Assembly (NCBI GenBank): GCA_019359275.1
Contig: JAHHHP010000040.1
Location: 1 to 48,369 of the forward strand
DNA from: Myxacorys chilensis ATA2-1-KO14
GTDB lineage: Bacteria > Cyanobacteriota > Cyanobacteriia > Leptolyngbyales > Leptolyngbyaceae
Reading direction: 5' to 3'
Length of the DNA stretch: 48,369 nucleotides
The notes under the pieces are model-generated. The model saw only the letters and a list, made by a program, of their open reading frames with translations, had not been told where the DNA came from and ran no database searches. A program made the translations under genes and the position numbers. This document shows, piece after piece, positions 1 through 9,025 of the stretch. The stretch's first letter is position 1. Each line of letters starts with the position of its first letter.

Positions 1-98
1 TCAAGCACTTTCGCCGCGTCTTTTCTCGTTTTGAGAAGAAAGCGAAGAATTTTCTCAGCTTTGTTTATTTCACTGCCTTGCTGATTGAACTTCGCTGA
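1..98 (+). mobile_element. C-terminal end of an IS5-like transposase (cut by window edge)
   Basis: The frame open from the first base ends at TGA 96-98. It reads KHFRRVFSRFEKKAKN followed by LSFVYFTALLIELR. A basic arm (R-x-F-x-R-x-[ED]-K), then a hydrophobic helix and a terminal LxR, is the usual end of IS5-superfamily DDE transposases. Only about 31 residues are visible, so the catalytic residues lie outside the window. The family call is from recall of this C-terminal pattern and is moderately sure. Confidence 0.6.
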
Positions 99-115
99 AA
101 TGTCAACACAACCTA

Positions 116-160
116 GAGATGAGAACTTATTAAGCTTTGGCTTTGACCAGTTCTCATCTC
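116..160. repeat. 12-bp perfect inverted repeat downstream of the transposase end
   Basis: GAGATGAGAACT (116-127) is repeated in inverted form at 149-160 with a 21-nt spacer. It could form a strong hairpin just after the transposase stop. It may be an end structure of the element or a transcription stop. A 10-bp direct repeat GTCAACACAA (102-111 and 175-184) brackets it. Nothing else is visible from 161 to 360. Confidence 0.5.
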
Positions 161-360
161 CTAACGTTAAGTACGTCAACACAAAAGAAGATGTAATAAA
201 TTTTGTCTCTTTATAATGATGAGCGATCAAAAATTGTTCGGGATTCCGAAGCTGGGTTTTTCAAGTTGAACGAACAAGAGCGATCGCTAGGATTAGGCAG
301 AGATAGCAATAAGTCTGTAAAACCTAGAAAAGACATTCAAGCTTTAGAACAGATGTTTAA

Positions 361-1053
361 TCATTGACCGGGTGGCAGTTGAGAAGATTGACCACCCGCT
401 AATAGTTGAGTCTTCATAGCGGCGAGTTCGGCATCAATTTCATCCGTTTCACCGAGCGCTTCAATCCGTTTTTCAAGGTCGGTGCTGCCCAGTTCTGCGA
501 TCGCTTCTGAATTTGCCTCAAGCTGCAATACTTTATCTTCCATCCGCTCAAACGCATTCATGGCGCTACCCGTTCCCACGCGCCCCAGCATTTCTTGAAT
601 CTGAACCGAGGCTTTGGCAGAGCGAGCGCGGGCAATGTAGAGATCTTTTTTCGTTTTCGCTTCCTGAATTTTGCTCTCCAGTTTCATCATGTTTTGCTTC
701 AGCCCCGTGACCACTCCCGACTGCTGACCGAGTTGCGCTTCCATCGCTTCAGCCGTGTCTAAATACGATTTGCGGCGAGTTAGAGCTTCTCGTGCGAGAG
801 CTTCATCTCCTTTTTGCAAGGCAAGTTGCGCACGACGATACCACTCGTTAGACGTGGAGCGAGCTTGCGATGCTTGACGCTCGGTGCGTTTTTGAGTTGC
901 GATCGCGTGTGCTACCGCTTGACGAAGCTGAATCAACTCATCCTGCATATCCAACACCGCTTGCTCCAGAATTTTTTCTGGATCTTCCATCTGTCCGATG
1001 AAGTCGTTGATATTTGCACGAATGGCACGCCAGATTCGATCAAACAGTCCCAT
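361..1053 (-). CDS. pspA: PspA/IM30 (Vipp1) family membrane-stress protein
   Basis: The 230-residue product begins MGLFDRIWRAIRANINDFIG, the amphipathic N-terminal helix of the family. It continues as an almost unbroken coiled coil (about residues 25-215) with family stretches such as DPEKILEQAVLDMQ, EALTRRK and NAFERMEDKV. Family members form ESCRT-III-like rods and rings on the inner face of the plasma or thylakoid membrane and protect it from stress. The protein stops soon after the core with a short Gln/Pro tail. Full Vipp1 proteins carry an extra C-terminal helix, so this copy looks more PspA-like and a second Vipp1 may exist elsewhere. The start ATG has GGAG about 9 bases upstream. Confidence 0.93.
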   Translation of the reverse strand: MGLFDRIWRAIRANINDFIGQMEDPEKILEQAVLDMQDELIQLRQAVAHAIATQKRTERQASQARSTSNEWYRRAQLALQKGDEALAREALTRRKSYLDTAEAMEAQLGQQSGVVTGLKQNMMKLESKIQEAKTKKDLYIARARSAKASVQIQEMLGRVGTGSAMNAFERMEDKVLQLEANSEAIAELGSTDLEKRIEALGETDEIDAELAAMKTQLLAGGQSSQLPPGQ

Positions 1054-1251
1054 AGCAGATCTCCGGTAGGTGGGGTATGGGGTGTAGAGAGTGAGACGTC
1101 AAGAAAAGGTGCTGATGGAAGCAATTTTTCTCTAGATCTCATCTCCTGTCCCCGCTTGCCGATTTTCCTCAATACTACCGTAGGATACAAAACCTCTTGC
1201 AAGAGTGAACTAGCAACAATTTTTTTAGCAGATGCAACGCTTCATTTTCCA

Positions 1252-1330
1252 GGGATGAGGGATGAGGGATGAAGGATGAAAGAATGACCGTGTTTACTTC
1301 ATCCCTCATCCCTCATCCCTCATCCCTCAC
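1252..1330. repeat. GGGATGA heptamer repeats arranged as a large hairpin
   Basis: Tandem copies of GGGATGA run from about 1252 to 1280. Tandem copies of the reverse complement TCATCCC run from about 1299 to 1330, separated by a short spacer. The arms can pair over more than 20 bases. Tandem heptamers of this sort are common in intergenic DNA of cyanobacteria. It lies between the stop of the SPOR-like gene and the pspA promoter side, where it could also act as a transcript end. Confidence 0.8.
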
Positions 1331-1341
1331 TTCTGATCCCT

Positions 1342-2883
1342 CTACCGCTGATTGATATCTGCTGAAATTCCTTGATTTTGCAAGGCTTGAGCTTTTTGTT
1401 GAGCTTCCGCTTGATTCTTAGCCGCACCAAGTTGAATCTTTCCGTCAGGACGCAGGTAAGCATCAGGAGCAACCTTGCGAGCCGCATCTAAAGAGCGATC
1501 GCCAGTAAACGGAATTTCCACTTTATAAGGGTGATTTTCATTTGAAGTTCGACTGACAACGGTTGGAGCAGCTTGAACAGGCGGCAAGTAAACCTTAGCT
1601 CGAACGGGAGGACTATAGCTTCTGATCGGCGGCAGCGAACTATAACTTCTAGCAGGGGCAGGATTGTAACTTCTGGCAGGGGGAGGACTGTAGCTTCTAG
1701 CAGGGGCAGGACTGTAGCTGCGTTGCGATTGTAGGGAGGGAAGCTCGCTTCGCGATCGCTGCCCAGAGTAGCTTCCACCGCTCGAAGAAGAAGCACTGTA
1801 GCGGCTCGCATAACTCGATGAGGTTCCTGAGGAGTAGCTTCTGGCAGGAGCAGGTTGAGAACGACTAGGCGGCGCGGCACTACTAGCTGTTGCTCCTGTG
1901 GATGAGGCAGTTCCTCCTGAAAAGCTAGGCGCTGGAGGAGAGACGACAGTGCCACCATTCGACTGCTCGTTTGAGCCGGGTTGCTGTGTCTTTGAAGAAG
2001 CAGAGGGTTGCAAAGTAGATTGACCAGCGGTTCCTACGGAGTTGCGCCCTGCGCTAATCGGAACGTTTCCTCGGGATGCGCTCTTTAACGTCGCGAGATT
2101 GTCGAGTCCTAAGTTCACAAATTCTTGAGAATCCAAGGGCACACCAACTGAAACGTCGCTTTCCCCCACAGGATTAGCCGTCGCCTGACGAATAGCAGGA
2201 GTTTCGCGCTTAGCAAAAATGCTTCCGATATTTCGTAGACTAGCGGGATTCATAATCACATATCCAAACATGGCGCTAGAGAGCAATAGCATCAGCATGG
2301 AGCCAACACCAAGCGGTGTTACCAAGCTTTCTAGAAAACTGCGTTCCACTTCGACTTGAGATTCTTCTCGCGATAGGCTTTGAAGCAATTCTTCAGAAGA
2401 TTCTAAGTAGTCATCAGGAGGAGTATTAGTTTCGGTTAGATCAGCGCTATCGTCTAGATCTAGATCGGGTTCTTTGGTCATCTCTGAGGGAGACAACGCA
2501 CCCTGTTCTGCCCCGGAATCTAAATCTAGATCGAGGGCAAGCCGCGCAAGTTCTGTCGAGGACTCGGAAGCATTTACATTCAAATCCTCAACACCTTGAT
2601 CTTGAGAAAATGCTTGATCTTGCGAAAACGCTTTGGAGACGGAATGAGCGCCCGCTAGTTGAGGAGAACTAGCGGCTCCAAGTGAAAGCATTGCTGCTTT
2701 GATCTGCTTTTGTTGTGGCGGAGCAATGATCGATGAAAGGGAGTGTCCCACTTGTACAGTCCCTCGTTGGGGTACTCGTTGCCGTCGATATCGAGTTAAT
2801 TCATCATCTAATCGAATATCTAAGCAGTCTAGTGCCCGCTGTAGTTTAGGATGGATAGACTCACTCGACGCATCGTGACGCAT
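1342..2883 (-). CDS. Single-pass membrane protein with Ser/Pro-rich region and SPOR-like C-terminus
   Basis: I choose ATG 2883 because GGAG lies 6 bases upstream. An in-frame ATG at 2907 has no ribosome site. The 513-residue product begins MRHDASSESIHPKLQRALDC, a charged cytoplasmic part. An acidic stretch (LDLDSGAEQ, DLDLDDSADL) and a single transmembrane helix near residues 193-213 follow. A long low-complexity region holds repeats of the type PARSYSP (about 350-430). The last 65 residues (YKVEIPF...LRPDGKIQLGAAKNQAEAQQ) resemble a SPOR fold, which binds denuded septal peptidoglycan in other bacteria. Septum or envelope binding is therefore an inference. The middle of the gene carries a copy of a dispersed short repeat (2041-2060). 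Confidence 0.75.
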   Translation of the reverse strand: MRHDASSESIHPKLQRALDCLDIRLDDELTRYRRQRVPQRGTVQVGHSLSSIIAPPQQKQIKAAMLSLGAASSPQLAGAHSVSKAFSQDQAFSQDQGVEDLNVNASESSTELARLALDLDLDSGAEQGALSPSEMTKEPDLDLDDSADLTETNTPPDDYLESSEELLQSLSREESQVEVERSFLESLVTPLGVGSMLMLLLSSAMFGYVIMNPASLRNIGSIFAKRETPAIRQATANPVGESDVSVGVPLDSQEFVNLGLDNLATLKSASRGNVPISAGRNSVGTAGQSTLQPSASSKTQQPGSNEQSNGGTVVSPPAPSFSGGTASSTGATASSAAPPSRSQPAPARSYSSGTSSSYASRYSASSSSGGSYSGQRSRSELPSLQSQRSYSPAPARSYSPPPARSYNPAPARSYSSLPPIRSYSPPVRAKVYLPPVQAAPTVVSRTSNENHPYKVEIPFTGDRSLDAARKVAPDAYLRPDGKIQLGAAKNQAEAQQKAQALQNQGISADINQR

Positions 2884-3178
2884 GTAGCACTCCAGATAAT
2901 TCGTCATTCGGAGTTCGTAATTAACTTGATGTAAATTACGAATTTTTACCAGATAGTTTGCGTATTTAGTGTAGTTCAGACTTTAAGAAATGAAGCAGTT
3001 TATTCGCGCTTGAATCGCTTCTACACCAGGATAGATAAGCCGCAACCGTGCTAGTACGGAAAAACTATTAGTACAGAAACACGGGTAGTACAGCAACACT
3101 TCGTAGGAGTCACTTAACTCACTACATAGCGATCGTAGAATTTACCTCTGACAGACGACAGATCACGAGTGAGGATTT
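2884..3178. other. Divergent intergenic region
   Basis: This 295-base gap separates the divergent SPOR-like gene and dciA-like gene and should hold both promoters. Repeated TAGTACAG-type words occur at about 3048-3095. No open frame, RNA gene or clear operator is visible. Confidence 0.4.
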
Positions 3179-3739
3179 ATGTTAGAGATTCAACAGCTTC
3201 TCCAATCTTTTGAATTGCCTCAAAGCCAAGAACAGCAGCAGTTCGAGCAAATCTTAGCGGATTGGACAGCGTGTGTTGGAGACGTGATCGCAGCGCAAGC
3301 TCGTCCGCTTTCAGTCCAGCGAAATGTTCTACAAGTCGCCGTTTCTAGTCCGGTATGGACGCAAACTCTTGTATTCGAGCGGCCCAAGATTCTACAGAAA
3401 CTAAACGATCGGTTGGCAGTTCCGCTAGAAGAGATTCGGTTTTCCACGGTTCAATGGCATCAGCAACCCTTACTGGATATCTCTGCTGATACAACAACCG
3501 TGTGGACTAATCATCCTTGTCGGTGCTCAGATAACAGTTCTGCCAAGGGGAAGGGTAAAGCGGCAGCTCAAGCCTCTCAACTGTGTCTCACTCCAGAAAC
3601 TGCCTTTGACCAATGGCTGACTCGCATTCAACAACGTAGCCAGCACTTGCCGGTGTGCCCTCAATGCCAGTGTCCAACCCCTTCAGGAGAACTAGAACGT
3701 TGGGGAGTCTGCTCACTCTGCTCAGCGCAGAAGCAGTAA
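3179..3739 (+). CDS. DUF721/DciA-family protein with C-terminal zinc-ribbon-like cysteines
   Basis: The 186-residue product matches the DUF721 (DciA) pattern: a WTACVGDVIAAQARPLSVQR core, then LQVAVSSPVWTQTLVFERPKILQKLN (residues about 30-85). DciA is the ancestral loader or helper of the replicative helicase DnaB in bacteria lacking DnaC, and cyanobacteria carry such a protein. After a variable linker, CPQCQC and CSLC near the end (residues about 160-183) form a likely zinc knuckle, less usual for DciA. The start ATG follows GTGAGGATTT, a good ribosome site. The helicase-loading role is inferred from the family. Confidence 0.8.
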   Translation: MLEIQQLLQSFELPQSQEQQQFEQILADWTACVGDVIAAQARPLSVQRNVLQVAVSSPVWTQTLVFERPKILQKLNDRLAVPLEEIRFSTVQWHQQPLLDISADTTTVWTNHPCRCSDNSSAKGKGKAAAQASQLCLTPETAFDQWLTRIQQRSQHLPVCPQCQCPTPSGELERWGVCSLCSAQKQ

Positions 3740-4323
3740 AAGGCATATTTTTTGATATCTGTAAACCGTCATTCTAGGGGTATTTATATCTGGCTTTCAT
3801 CAGAAGTTTGTGAATGTTTAGAAGAGCATACTTACGTATCAAGACAAATTGAAACTAGCATACCTTGCAGGAATAATTACATTTAGAAACCTTATTTATT
3901 TCTAAAACATCCAGTTAAAAGGAGTGTATAAACGTTTGGTGTTTAACTTGATCCCTGTTCAGTTTGAGGCAAAATTCCTCCAATTTCGTTCAATTTAAGA
4001 AAACCGAGTTAAATAAATAGCCACTGCAATGTAATTCTAAAAAGAATCTAAAGTCAGTCTGCTGCGTCTAAAACCTTAGAACCGTTGTATAGCAATACGT
4101 TTGCGTTGTTTGATGAAGCGATGACATAAAAAAATAGAAGGCAGAATAGATCGTGGGAATACTGCTTTAAGTCTGAAGCAAAGAAGTTAAGTTGAAGATT
4201 GTTTCAACACGTCAAGAAAATTGTTTTTTTCACAGCCATTTAAGCAGCGCGCTCTTTGAGTCGCGGCTTGAGTCATGAGTCTTGTTTTTAATCAGTCAAA
4301 TTCCGTTAAAAAATCCTCTAACT
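3740..4323. other. 584-base AT-rich intergenic stretch
   Basis: I see no coding frame with a plausible start and no tRNA-like or riboswitch-like fold. Short poly-A and poly-T tracts are present (for example near 4127 and 4224). A small untranslated RNA cannot be excluded. Confidence 0.4.
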
Positions 4324-4587
4324 ATGCAACGTTCTGACTTCTTCACTTCAGCTTGTCGCCATTGTCGGCACTACCTTCCGCAAGGTAGACGCGGAGGACA
4401 TTGTTCTCAATTAGATGTGCCGGTTCAGGGGCGGTGGAAAGCTTGCGCGATCGCCGCCCCTGTCTTTGAACCTGCGTGGGAATTTGATGGACTTCCAATG
4501 TGGCAACAAGAGCGGCTGGAGGTACTGCAATCTCCGATACCTACAATTTTGGAAGAAGTGAACGTTGCTGTGGTTAGTAATTCCTAG
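4324..4587 (+). CDS. Small cysteine-rich conserved protein
   Basis: The product from ATG 4324 has 87 residues. A TTG at 4282 would extend it, but the added residues look non-conserved in composition and the start would be weak. The N-terminal third has CRHCRHYLP, GGHC and WKAC, giving five Cys and several His in a pattern that may bind zinc or a cluster. The rest is acidic with no membrane segment. I do not recognise a named function. A terminator follows at 4657-4683, so it is a single-gene unit. Confidence 0.7.
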   Translation: MQRSDFFTSACRHCRHYLPQGRRGGHCSQLDVPVQGRWKACAIAAPVFEPAWEFDGLPMWQQERLEVLQSPIPTILEEVNVAVVSNS

Positions 4588-4656
4588 CTTGAGCCACCTT
4601 CTGCGATCGCGTTTGATGCAATGCTACTGATACCGCTTCTACAGGGGTATGGCTTT

Positions 4657-4683
4657 CGTGCCGTCATCACGGTGCGATTTTTT
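4657..4683 (+). terminator. Intrinsic terminator after the Cys-rich gene
   Basis: An 8-bp stem (4657-4664 with 4669-4676, two G-T pairs) and a CATC loop precede A followed by a run of seven T on plus. It ends the plus-strand gene that stops at 4587 and overlaps the menB stop codon on the other strand. Confidence 0.65.
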
Positions 4684-5515
4684 AAGGCAGCCAAGGGTAT
4701 TTGCGAAAATCGGGCTGGCGTTTTTCTAGAAACGCCTGCTTGCCCTCCGATCCTTCTTCACTCATGTAGTAGAGCATAGTAGCGTTGCCTGCTAGTTCTT
4801 GTAGTCCGGCTTGTCCGTCGCAGTCTGCGTTAAATGCGGCTTTGAGACAGCGAATCGCGATCGGGCTTTTCTCTAGAATTTCATTTGCCCAATTAATGCC
4901 TTCTGCTTCAAGCTGCTCGATTGGAACGACGCAGTTAATAAGTCCCATTTCTAACGCTTGAGCGGCGGTGTATTGGCGACAGAGATACCAAATTTCTCGC
5001 GCTTTTTTTTGCCCGACAATCCGAGCCATATAGCTTGCTCCAAATCCTCCGTCAAAGCTGCCAACTTTAGGCCCGGTTTGACCAAAGATTGCGTTTTCAG
5101 CCGCGATCGTGAGATCGCATAGCACTTGCAGAACGTGTCCACCGCCGATCGCATAGCCTGCGACTAAGGCAATCACCACTTTTGGCATGGAGCGAATTAA
5201 GCGCTGTAAATCCAGCACATTTAGACGCGGCACGCCTTCATCATCTATGTATCCCGCATGACCCCGGACACTTTGATCGCCTCCAGAGCAGAAGGCGTAT
5301 TTGCCGTCGGTGTGAGGCCCGGCTCCAGTTAGCAAAATAACGCCAACGCGACTGTCTTCACGGGCATTCGCGAAGGCGTCGTATAGTTCTACGATCGTTT
5401 TGGGGCGGAAAGCATTGCGTTTATGGGGTCGGTTAATCGTAATTTTGGCGATTCCGTCTGTTTTGTGATAGAGAATGTCTTCGTAGGTTTTAGCGATGTG
5501 CCAGTCAGAGGTCAT
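4682..5515 (-). CDS. menB: 1,4-dihydroxy-2-naphthoyl-CoA synthase
   Basis: The 277-residue crotonase-fold enzyme closes the naphthoate ring of O-succinylbenzoyl-CoA in phylloquinone (vitamin K1) synthesis, which supplies the A1 quinone of photosystem I. Family marks include FCSGGDQSVRG (oxyanion-hole region), AGYAIGGGHVLQ and the MenB signature FGQTGPKVGSFDGG. Length is normal for MenB. The start ATG lies 3 bases after the menD stop, so translation is probably coupled. menF lies upstream of menD in the same direction. Confidence 0.96.
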   Translation of the reverse strand: MTSDWHIAKTYEDILYHKTDGIAKITINRPHKRNAFRPKTIVELYDAFANAREDSRVGVILLTGAGPHTDGKYAFCSGGDQSVRGHAGYIDDEGVPRLNVLDLQRLIRSMPKVVIALVAGYAIGGGHVLQVLCDLTIAAENAIFGQTGPKVGSFDGGFGASYMARIVGQKKAREIWYLCRQYTAAQALEMGLINCVVPIEQLEAEGINWANEILEKSPIAIRCLKAAFNADCDGQAGLQELAGNATMLYYMSEEGSEGKQAFLEKRQPDFRKYPWLP

Positions 5516-5518
5516 GAG

Positions 5519-7255
5519 TCAAAGGGTTGCGAATGTGCCTAGATTATTTTTGCGCCATTGGGCATCAAGGTAACGATCGGTTTTGAGTTCTAAAAGGCGA
5601 ATTCCTTCTGTTGGTAAAGGATTCAGTCGCTGGGTGAACTGCTCCCACGTTTGGATGCATTCATACTGCACCTCATAAGTCTGGCAGAGTTTGGCGAAGT
5701 CTATGTTTTGAGGCGTGGCGAAAAATTCTTCAAACGGCGGATCAAATTGGGAGATTGGCAACATGTTGAAAATGCCGCCGCCGTTGTTGTTGATCAAAAT
5801 GATGGTGAGGTGTGATTTCTGCGACGTTACACCCTGCGCTAATTGGAGCAAAAATCCGTTCGTATCGTGCAATAGCGCGAGATCTCCCGTCAATAACACG
5901 GCGCTCTGCTCATGAGCGATTCCTAACGCTGTCGAAAGCGTGCCATCAATGCCATTCGCGCCGCGATTGAAAAACGGTTGAATGGCGCGATCGCTCGGTT
6001 GCCAAAAAAATTCGACATCGCGCACGGGCATGCTGTTCGAGACAAATAGCGGAGTCTGTCTAGGAAGATGTTGCGACAATAGCCACGCCGCTTTTCCCTC
6101 AAACAAACTAGCTTCGGCGGCCAAGGTCTGATCAACGTTGCGGCGCGTGTTGGATTCAGCCATTAACCAAACGTTGAGATACTGAGAATCACCTAAGCCT
6201 GTTTCTGGAGGAGTGATGTGTTCGACGGATATTGGAATGTGAATCGTCTTGCCGTGGAGCGGGTCGAGGTTGCGATCGCCCCCCGGATCAATCACATACT
6301 GTTTTGGTTGATGCACCGCTAACCATTGCCGCAGTTCTTTACTAGTTGGCATTTCTCCGATCCGGATCACGACCTCTGGCGCTAATTTTTCGGCAAGATC
6401 GGCGTTTCTCAGAATCGCGTCGTAGGTTGAAATCAGGTAGGGCTGAAGGCGGGCGTGATTTCGTACCGGGGATAATCCTTCAGCTAGGACAGGCATTCCT
6501 AGCGCTTTTGATAGGTGCGAGGTCGCAGCGCAATATCGCTCTGCATCCTTGGGCTGAGCAACCCCAGCAATGATAATTCCCCGACGTCCAGCATCCGGCA
6601 TACTCCATGTCAACGATTTTGCTTCCCATACCAAGTCATCGACCGAGCGAACGTGATCAAAAAAGTCATGTGGAAACTGATCGGCGATTTCGCTCATTCC
6701 GTCCTGTTGAATTGGCGGTAATGGATCGCGAAACGGCAGATTCAAATGCACCACCCCAGCAACGGGATAGCGCGATCGCTCCCATGCCTGCACAATCGTT
6801 TGCCGCCAATATGCCAACATCGACCGTTCCAACGACGGCAACGCGACTTCAACGTAACTAGCATACGACCCGAATATTTTTTGCTGATCGATCACTTGTC
6901 CGGCATTACAGTTGCGGAGTTCCGGCGGACGATCCGCTGTCAAGACCAAAAGCGGCACTCGGCTTTCTCGCGCCTCGATCACAGCAGGATAAAAATTTGC
7001 CGCCGCGGTGCCAGAGGTGCAAACCAGTACCACAGGCTGACCCGTGCGCTTGGCAATTCCTAACGCAAAAAACGAGGCCGAGCGTTCATCTAAAACCGGA
7101 ATTGCGGCGATGTTAGGATGGCGAGCAAACGCGATCGCTAGCGGTGCGGATCGCGAACCCGGACAAATCACCGCCGTCTTTAGACCGAGCCGTGCTAACG
7201 TCTCAGTCAGAATAGATGCCCAGAGCGTATTAGTATTACGAAAATCGAGCGGCAT
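5519..7255 (-). CDS. menD: 2-succinyl-5-enolpyruvyl-6-hydroxy-3-cyclohexene-1-carboxylate synthase
   Basis: The 578-residue ThDP enzyme joins isochorismate and 2-oxoglutarate in the menaquinone/phylloquinone route. The N-terminal domain has CPGSRSAPLA and VLVCTSGTAAANFYPAVIEA. The C-terminal ThDP/Mg site is GDLALLHDTNGF with ILINNNGGGIFNMLP. Length is typical of MenD. It sits 78 bases after menF and 3 bases before menB, as expected for a phylloquinone operon. A weak match to the dispersed short repeat lies inside at 5825-5845. Confidence 0.96.
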   Translation of the reverse strand: MPLDFRNTNTLWASILTETLARLGLKTAVICPGSRSAPLAIAFARHPNIAAIPVLDERSASFFALGIAKRTGQPVVLVCTSGTAAANFYPAVIEARESRVPLLVLTADRPPELRNCNAGQVIDQQKIFGSYASYVEVALPSLERSMLAYWRQTIVQAWERSRYPVAGVVHLNLPFRDPLPPIQQDGMSEIADQFPHDFFDHVRSVDDLVWEAKSLTWSMPDAGRRGIIIAGVAQPKDAERYCAATSHLSKALGMPVLAEGLSPVRNHARLQPYLISTYDAILRNADLAEKLAPEVVIRIGEMPTSKELRQWLAVHQPKQYVIDPGGDRNLDPLHGKTIHIPISVEHITPPETGLGDSQYLNVWLMAESNTRRNVDQTLAAEASLFEGKAAWLLSQHLPRQTPLFVSNSMPVRDVEFFWQPSDRAIQPFFNRGANGIDGTLSTALGIAHEQSAVLLTGDLALLHDTNGFLLQLAQGVTSQKSHLTIILINNNGGGIFNMLPISQFDPPFEEFFATPQNIDFAKLCQTYEVQYECIQTWEQFTQRLNPLPTEGIRLLELKTDRYLDAQWRKNNLGTFATL

Positions 7256-7333
7256 GAAATCAGAATAAGCGAGTACTGCTCTTCTACGGTAGTCGGTTTG
7301 CTCTTGCCTCTACGCGGTTTCTACAAAGTTGCG

Positions 7334-8821
7334 CTATGCGCTAATCGCCTGAAGCAACGCCTGCAACTTTAGCTGCACCTCTGCCAGTTCCTTCTCAGGA
7401 TTTGAGCCTGCCACAATTCCTGCGCCTGCAAACAATCGCGCTTGACGGCCTTGAATCAAGGCAGAGCGAATGCCAACCGCAAACTCACCATTTCCCTGAT
7501 GATCGACCCAACCGATCGGAGCGGCATAGAGCGATCGCTCAAAGGCTTCAAATTGGCGAATTTGCTCACAGGCTTCCCGTCTCGGCGCACCCGCTACCGC
7601 AGGAGTCGGATGCAGTTCTGCCACCACATCTAGCAAATGGACGCTAGAAGGGACGCTTGCCCGAATCGGAGTTTGCAAGTGCTGAATATTAGATAGCTGT
7701 AGCAGTCGAGCCGGGGTAAGTTGAGGGGATAATCCTAGCGTGCTTAAATGCTGCATAATCGAATCGATGACGACCTGATGCTCATGAATTTCTTTCCGAC
7801 TGTTGAGCAAATGGTTGGCAAATTGAGCATCTTCTGCGGAGGTCTTGCCACGCGGGGCGGACCCAGCGAGAGCATCGGTAGTCAGGGTACGCTCTGAGAG
7901 AATTTGAGAAATACCGACCAGCCGTTCAGGACTTGCCCCGATAAAGGTTGAGCCTCTCCCGTTACTGGCTGAGAAAATATAGCAGTTTGAATACAACGTT
8001 TGAAGATGATGTAGCGAAGCCACTAAGTTGAGCGGCAGTGGAGAAAAAATATCCAGCGCATGAGCTAAAACTACTTTGTGAAACTGGTTGGCTCGAATCA
8101 GATCTAATGCCGCAGCAACAGAGGTTATAAATTGTTCGGGCGGGGCTACAAATTTCTGTTGAAAAAATGTTTTATTAGCATCGCTCAAATTCACCACTTC
8201 ATATTTAACGGCTTGAATTTTTTGCAGTGTTTGCCATACCCTGTTGACAGTTGCTTCAGCATCAAAATCAGCATCAATGACAATGTTTGCAACAACTGTG
8301 TAGCGCTCCTCTAAGTTCCGTGTGAACTCTTGCGGAGTTTGGCAAAGCCACTCGTGACTCGACAAGGAGCTAGATCGGACAATCTGCCAAGCGGGTAGAA
8401 AGACCGATGCGGCGGCAAATGCATCTTCTTCGCTCGTATCAAAGAACGAGAAATTACAGAAAAAATGTGCCCCAGCAAAAGGGGCATTTAGGTCTCCAAA
8501 CAAAGTTATTTTGGCTAACGCGGTTTGAATAAACTCTTTCGCCTCAGCAAAACGATGACGACCTTCTGTTTCTAATTGCAAGGCTACATCAAACGCTAAA
8601 ATTGCTTCTTGATGACCGCTTTTTTCAAAATAAAAGTGACGCTGAGTCGGTTTAACAACAGAATGTAAAACAGCTAATAGATCAACTGGCTCAATTGCTA
8701 GAGAAATACTAGCGATGCGTCGCTCTTGAAGATCAGAAATGGACTCTTTGCAGGTAAGTAAAAACTGATATAGGTCTTTATAAGTAGGACGTTGATCGAG
8801 TTGATACTGAATAGCTGTCAT
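7334..8821 (-). CDS. menF: Isochorismate synthase
   Basis: The product from ATG 8821 has 495 residues. A TTG two codons earlier is less likely. The C-terminal chorismate-binding domain has FIGASPERLVG, TDALAGSAPRGKT, SRKEIHEHQVVIDSI and FAGAGIVAGSNPEKELAEVQ. It turns chorismate into isochorismate, the first step towards phylloquinone. The last codons and stop (LLQAISA, 7334-7347) are formed by a copy of a dispersed short repeat, so the end of the protein may have been altered by that element. MenF rather than a salicylate or siderophore enzyme is supported by the adjoining menD and menB. Confidence 0.93.
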   Translation of the reverse strand: MTAIQYQLDQRPTYKDLYQFLLTCKESISDLQERRIASISLAIEPVDLLAVLHSVVKPTQRHFYFEKSGHQEAILAFDVALQLETEGRHRFAEAKEFIQTALAKITLFGDLNAPFAGAHFFCNFSFFDTSEEDAFAAASVFLPAWQIVRSSSLSSHEWLCQTPQEFTRNLEERYTVVANIVIDADFDAEATVNRVWQTLQKIQAVKYEVVNLSDANKTFFQQKFVAPPEQFITSVAAALDLIRANQFHKVVLAHALDIFSPLPLNLVASLHHLQTLYSNCYIFSASNGRGSTFIGASPERLVGISQILSERTLTTDALAGSAPRGKTSAEDAQFANHLLNSRKEIHEHQVVIDSIMQHLSTLGLSPQLTPARLLQLSNIQHLQTPIRASVPSSVHLLDVVAELHPTPAVAGAPRREACEQIRQFEAFERSLYAAPIGWVDHQGNGEFAVGIRSALIQGRQARLFAGAGIVAGSNPEKELAEVQLKLQALLQAISA

Positions 8822-9025
8822 GAGCAAACAAATCTAAAGGTTAGCTTTAATGAACCTGCGATCGATGCAAGGTGAAACCCCGTAAGAATCACACCGAGAT
8901 CTAGACGATCGCAAAAGCAATCTGCGATTGGCTCGACGAAGCCCGAAAGAGCTTCACAGAGCGAAATCAAAAAGACTGCACTTAGACTATTAGCTGATCT
9001 TAATCGACTCGGTGATTTCCATTGA

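Noticed and set aside
361..1053. Calling the PspA-family gene vipp1
   Set aside because: The extra C-terminal helix of Vipp1 is missing; I kept the broader family name.
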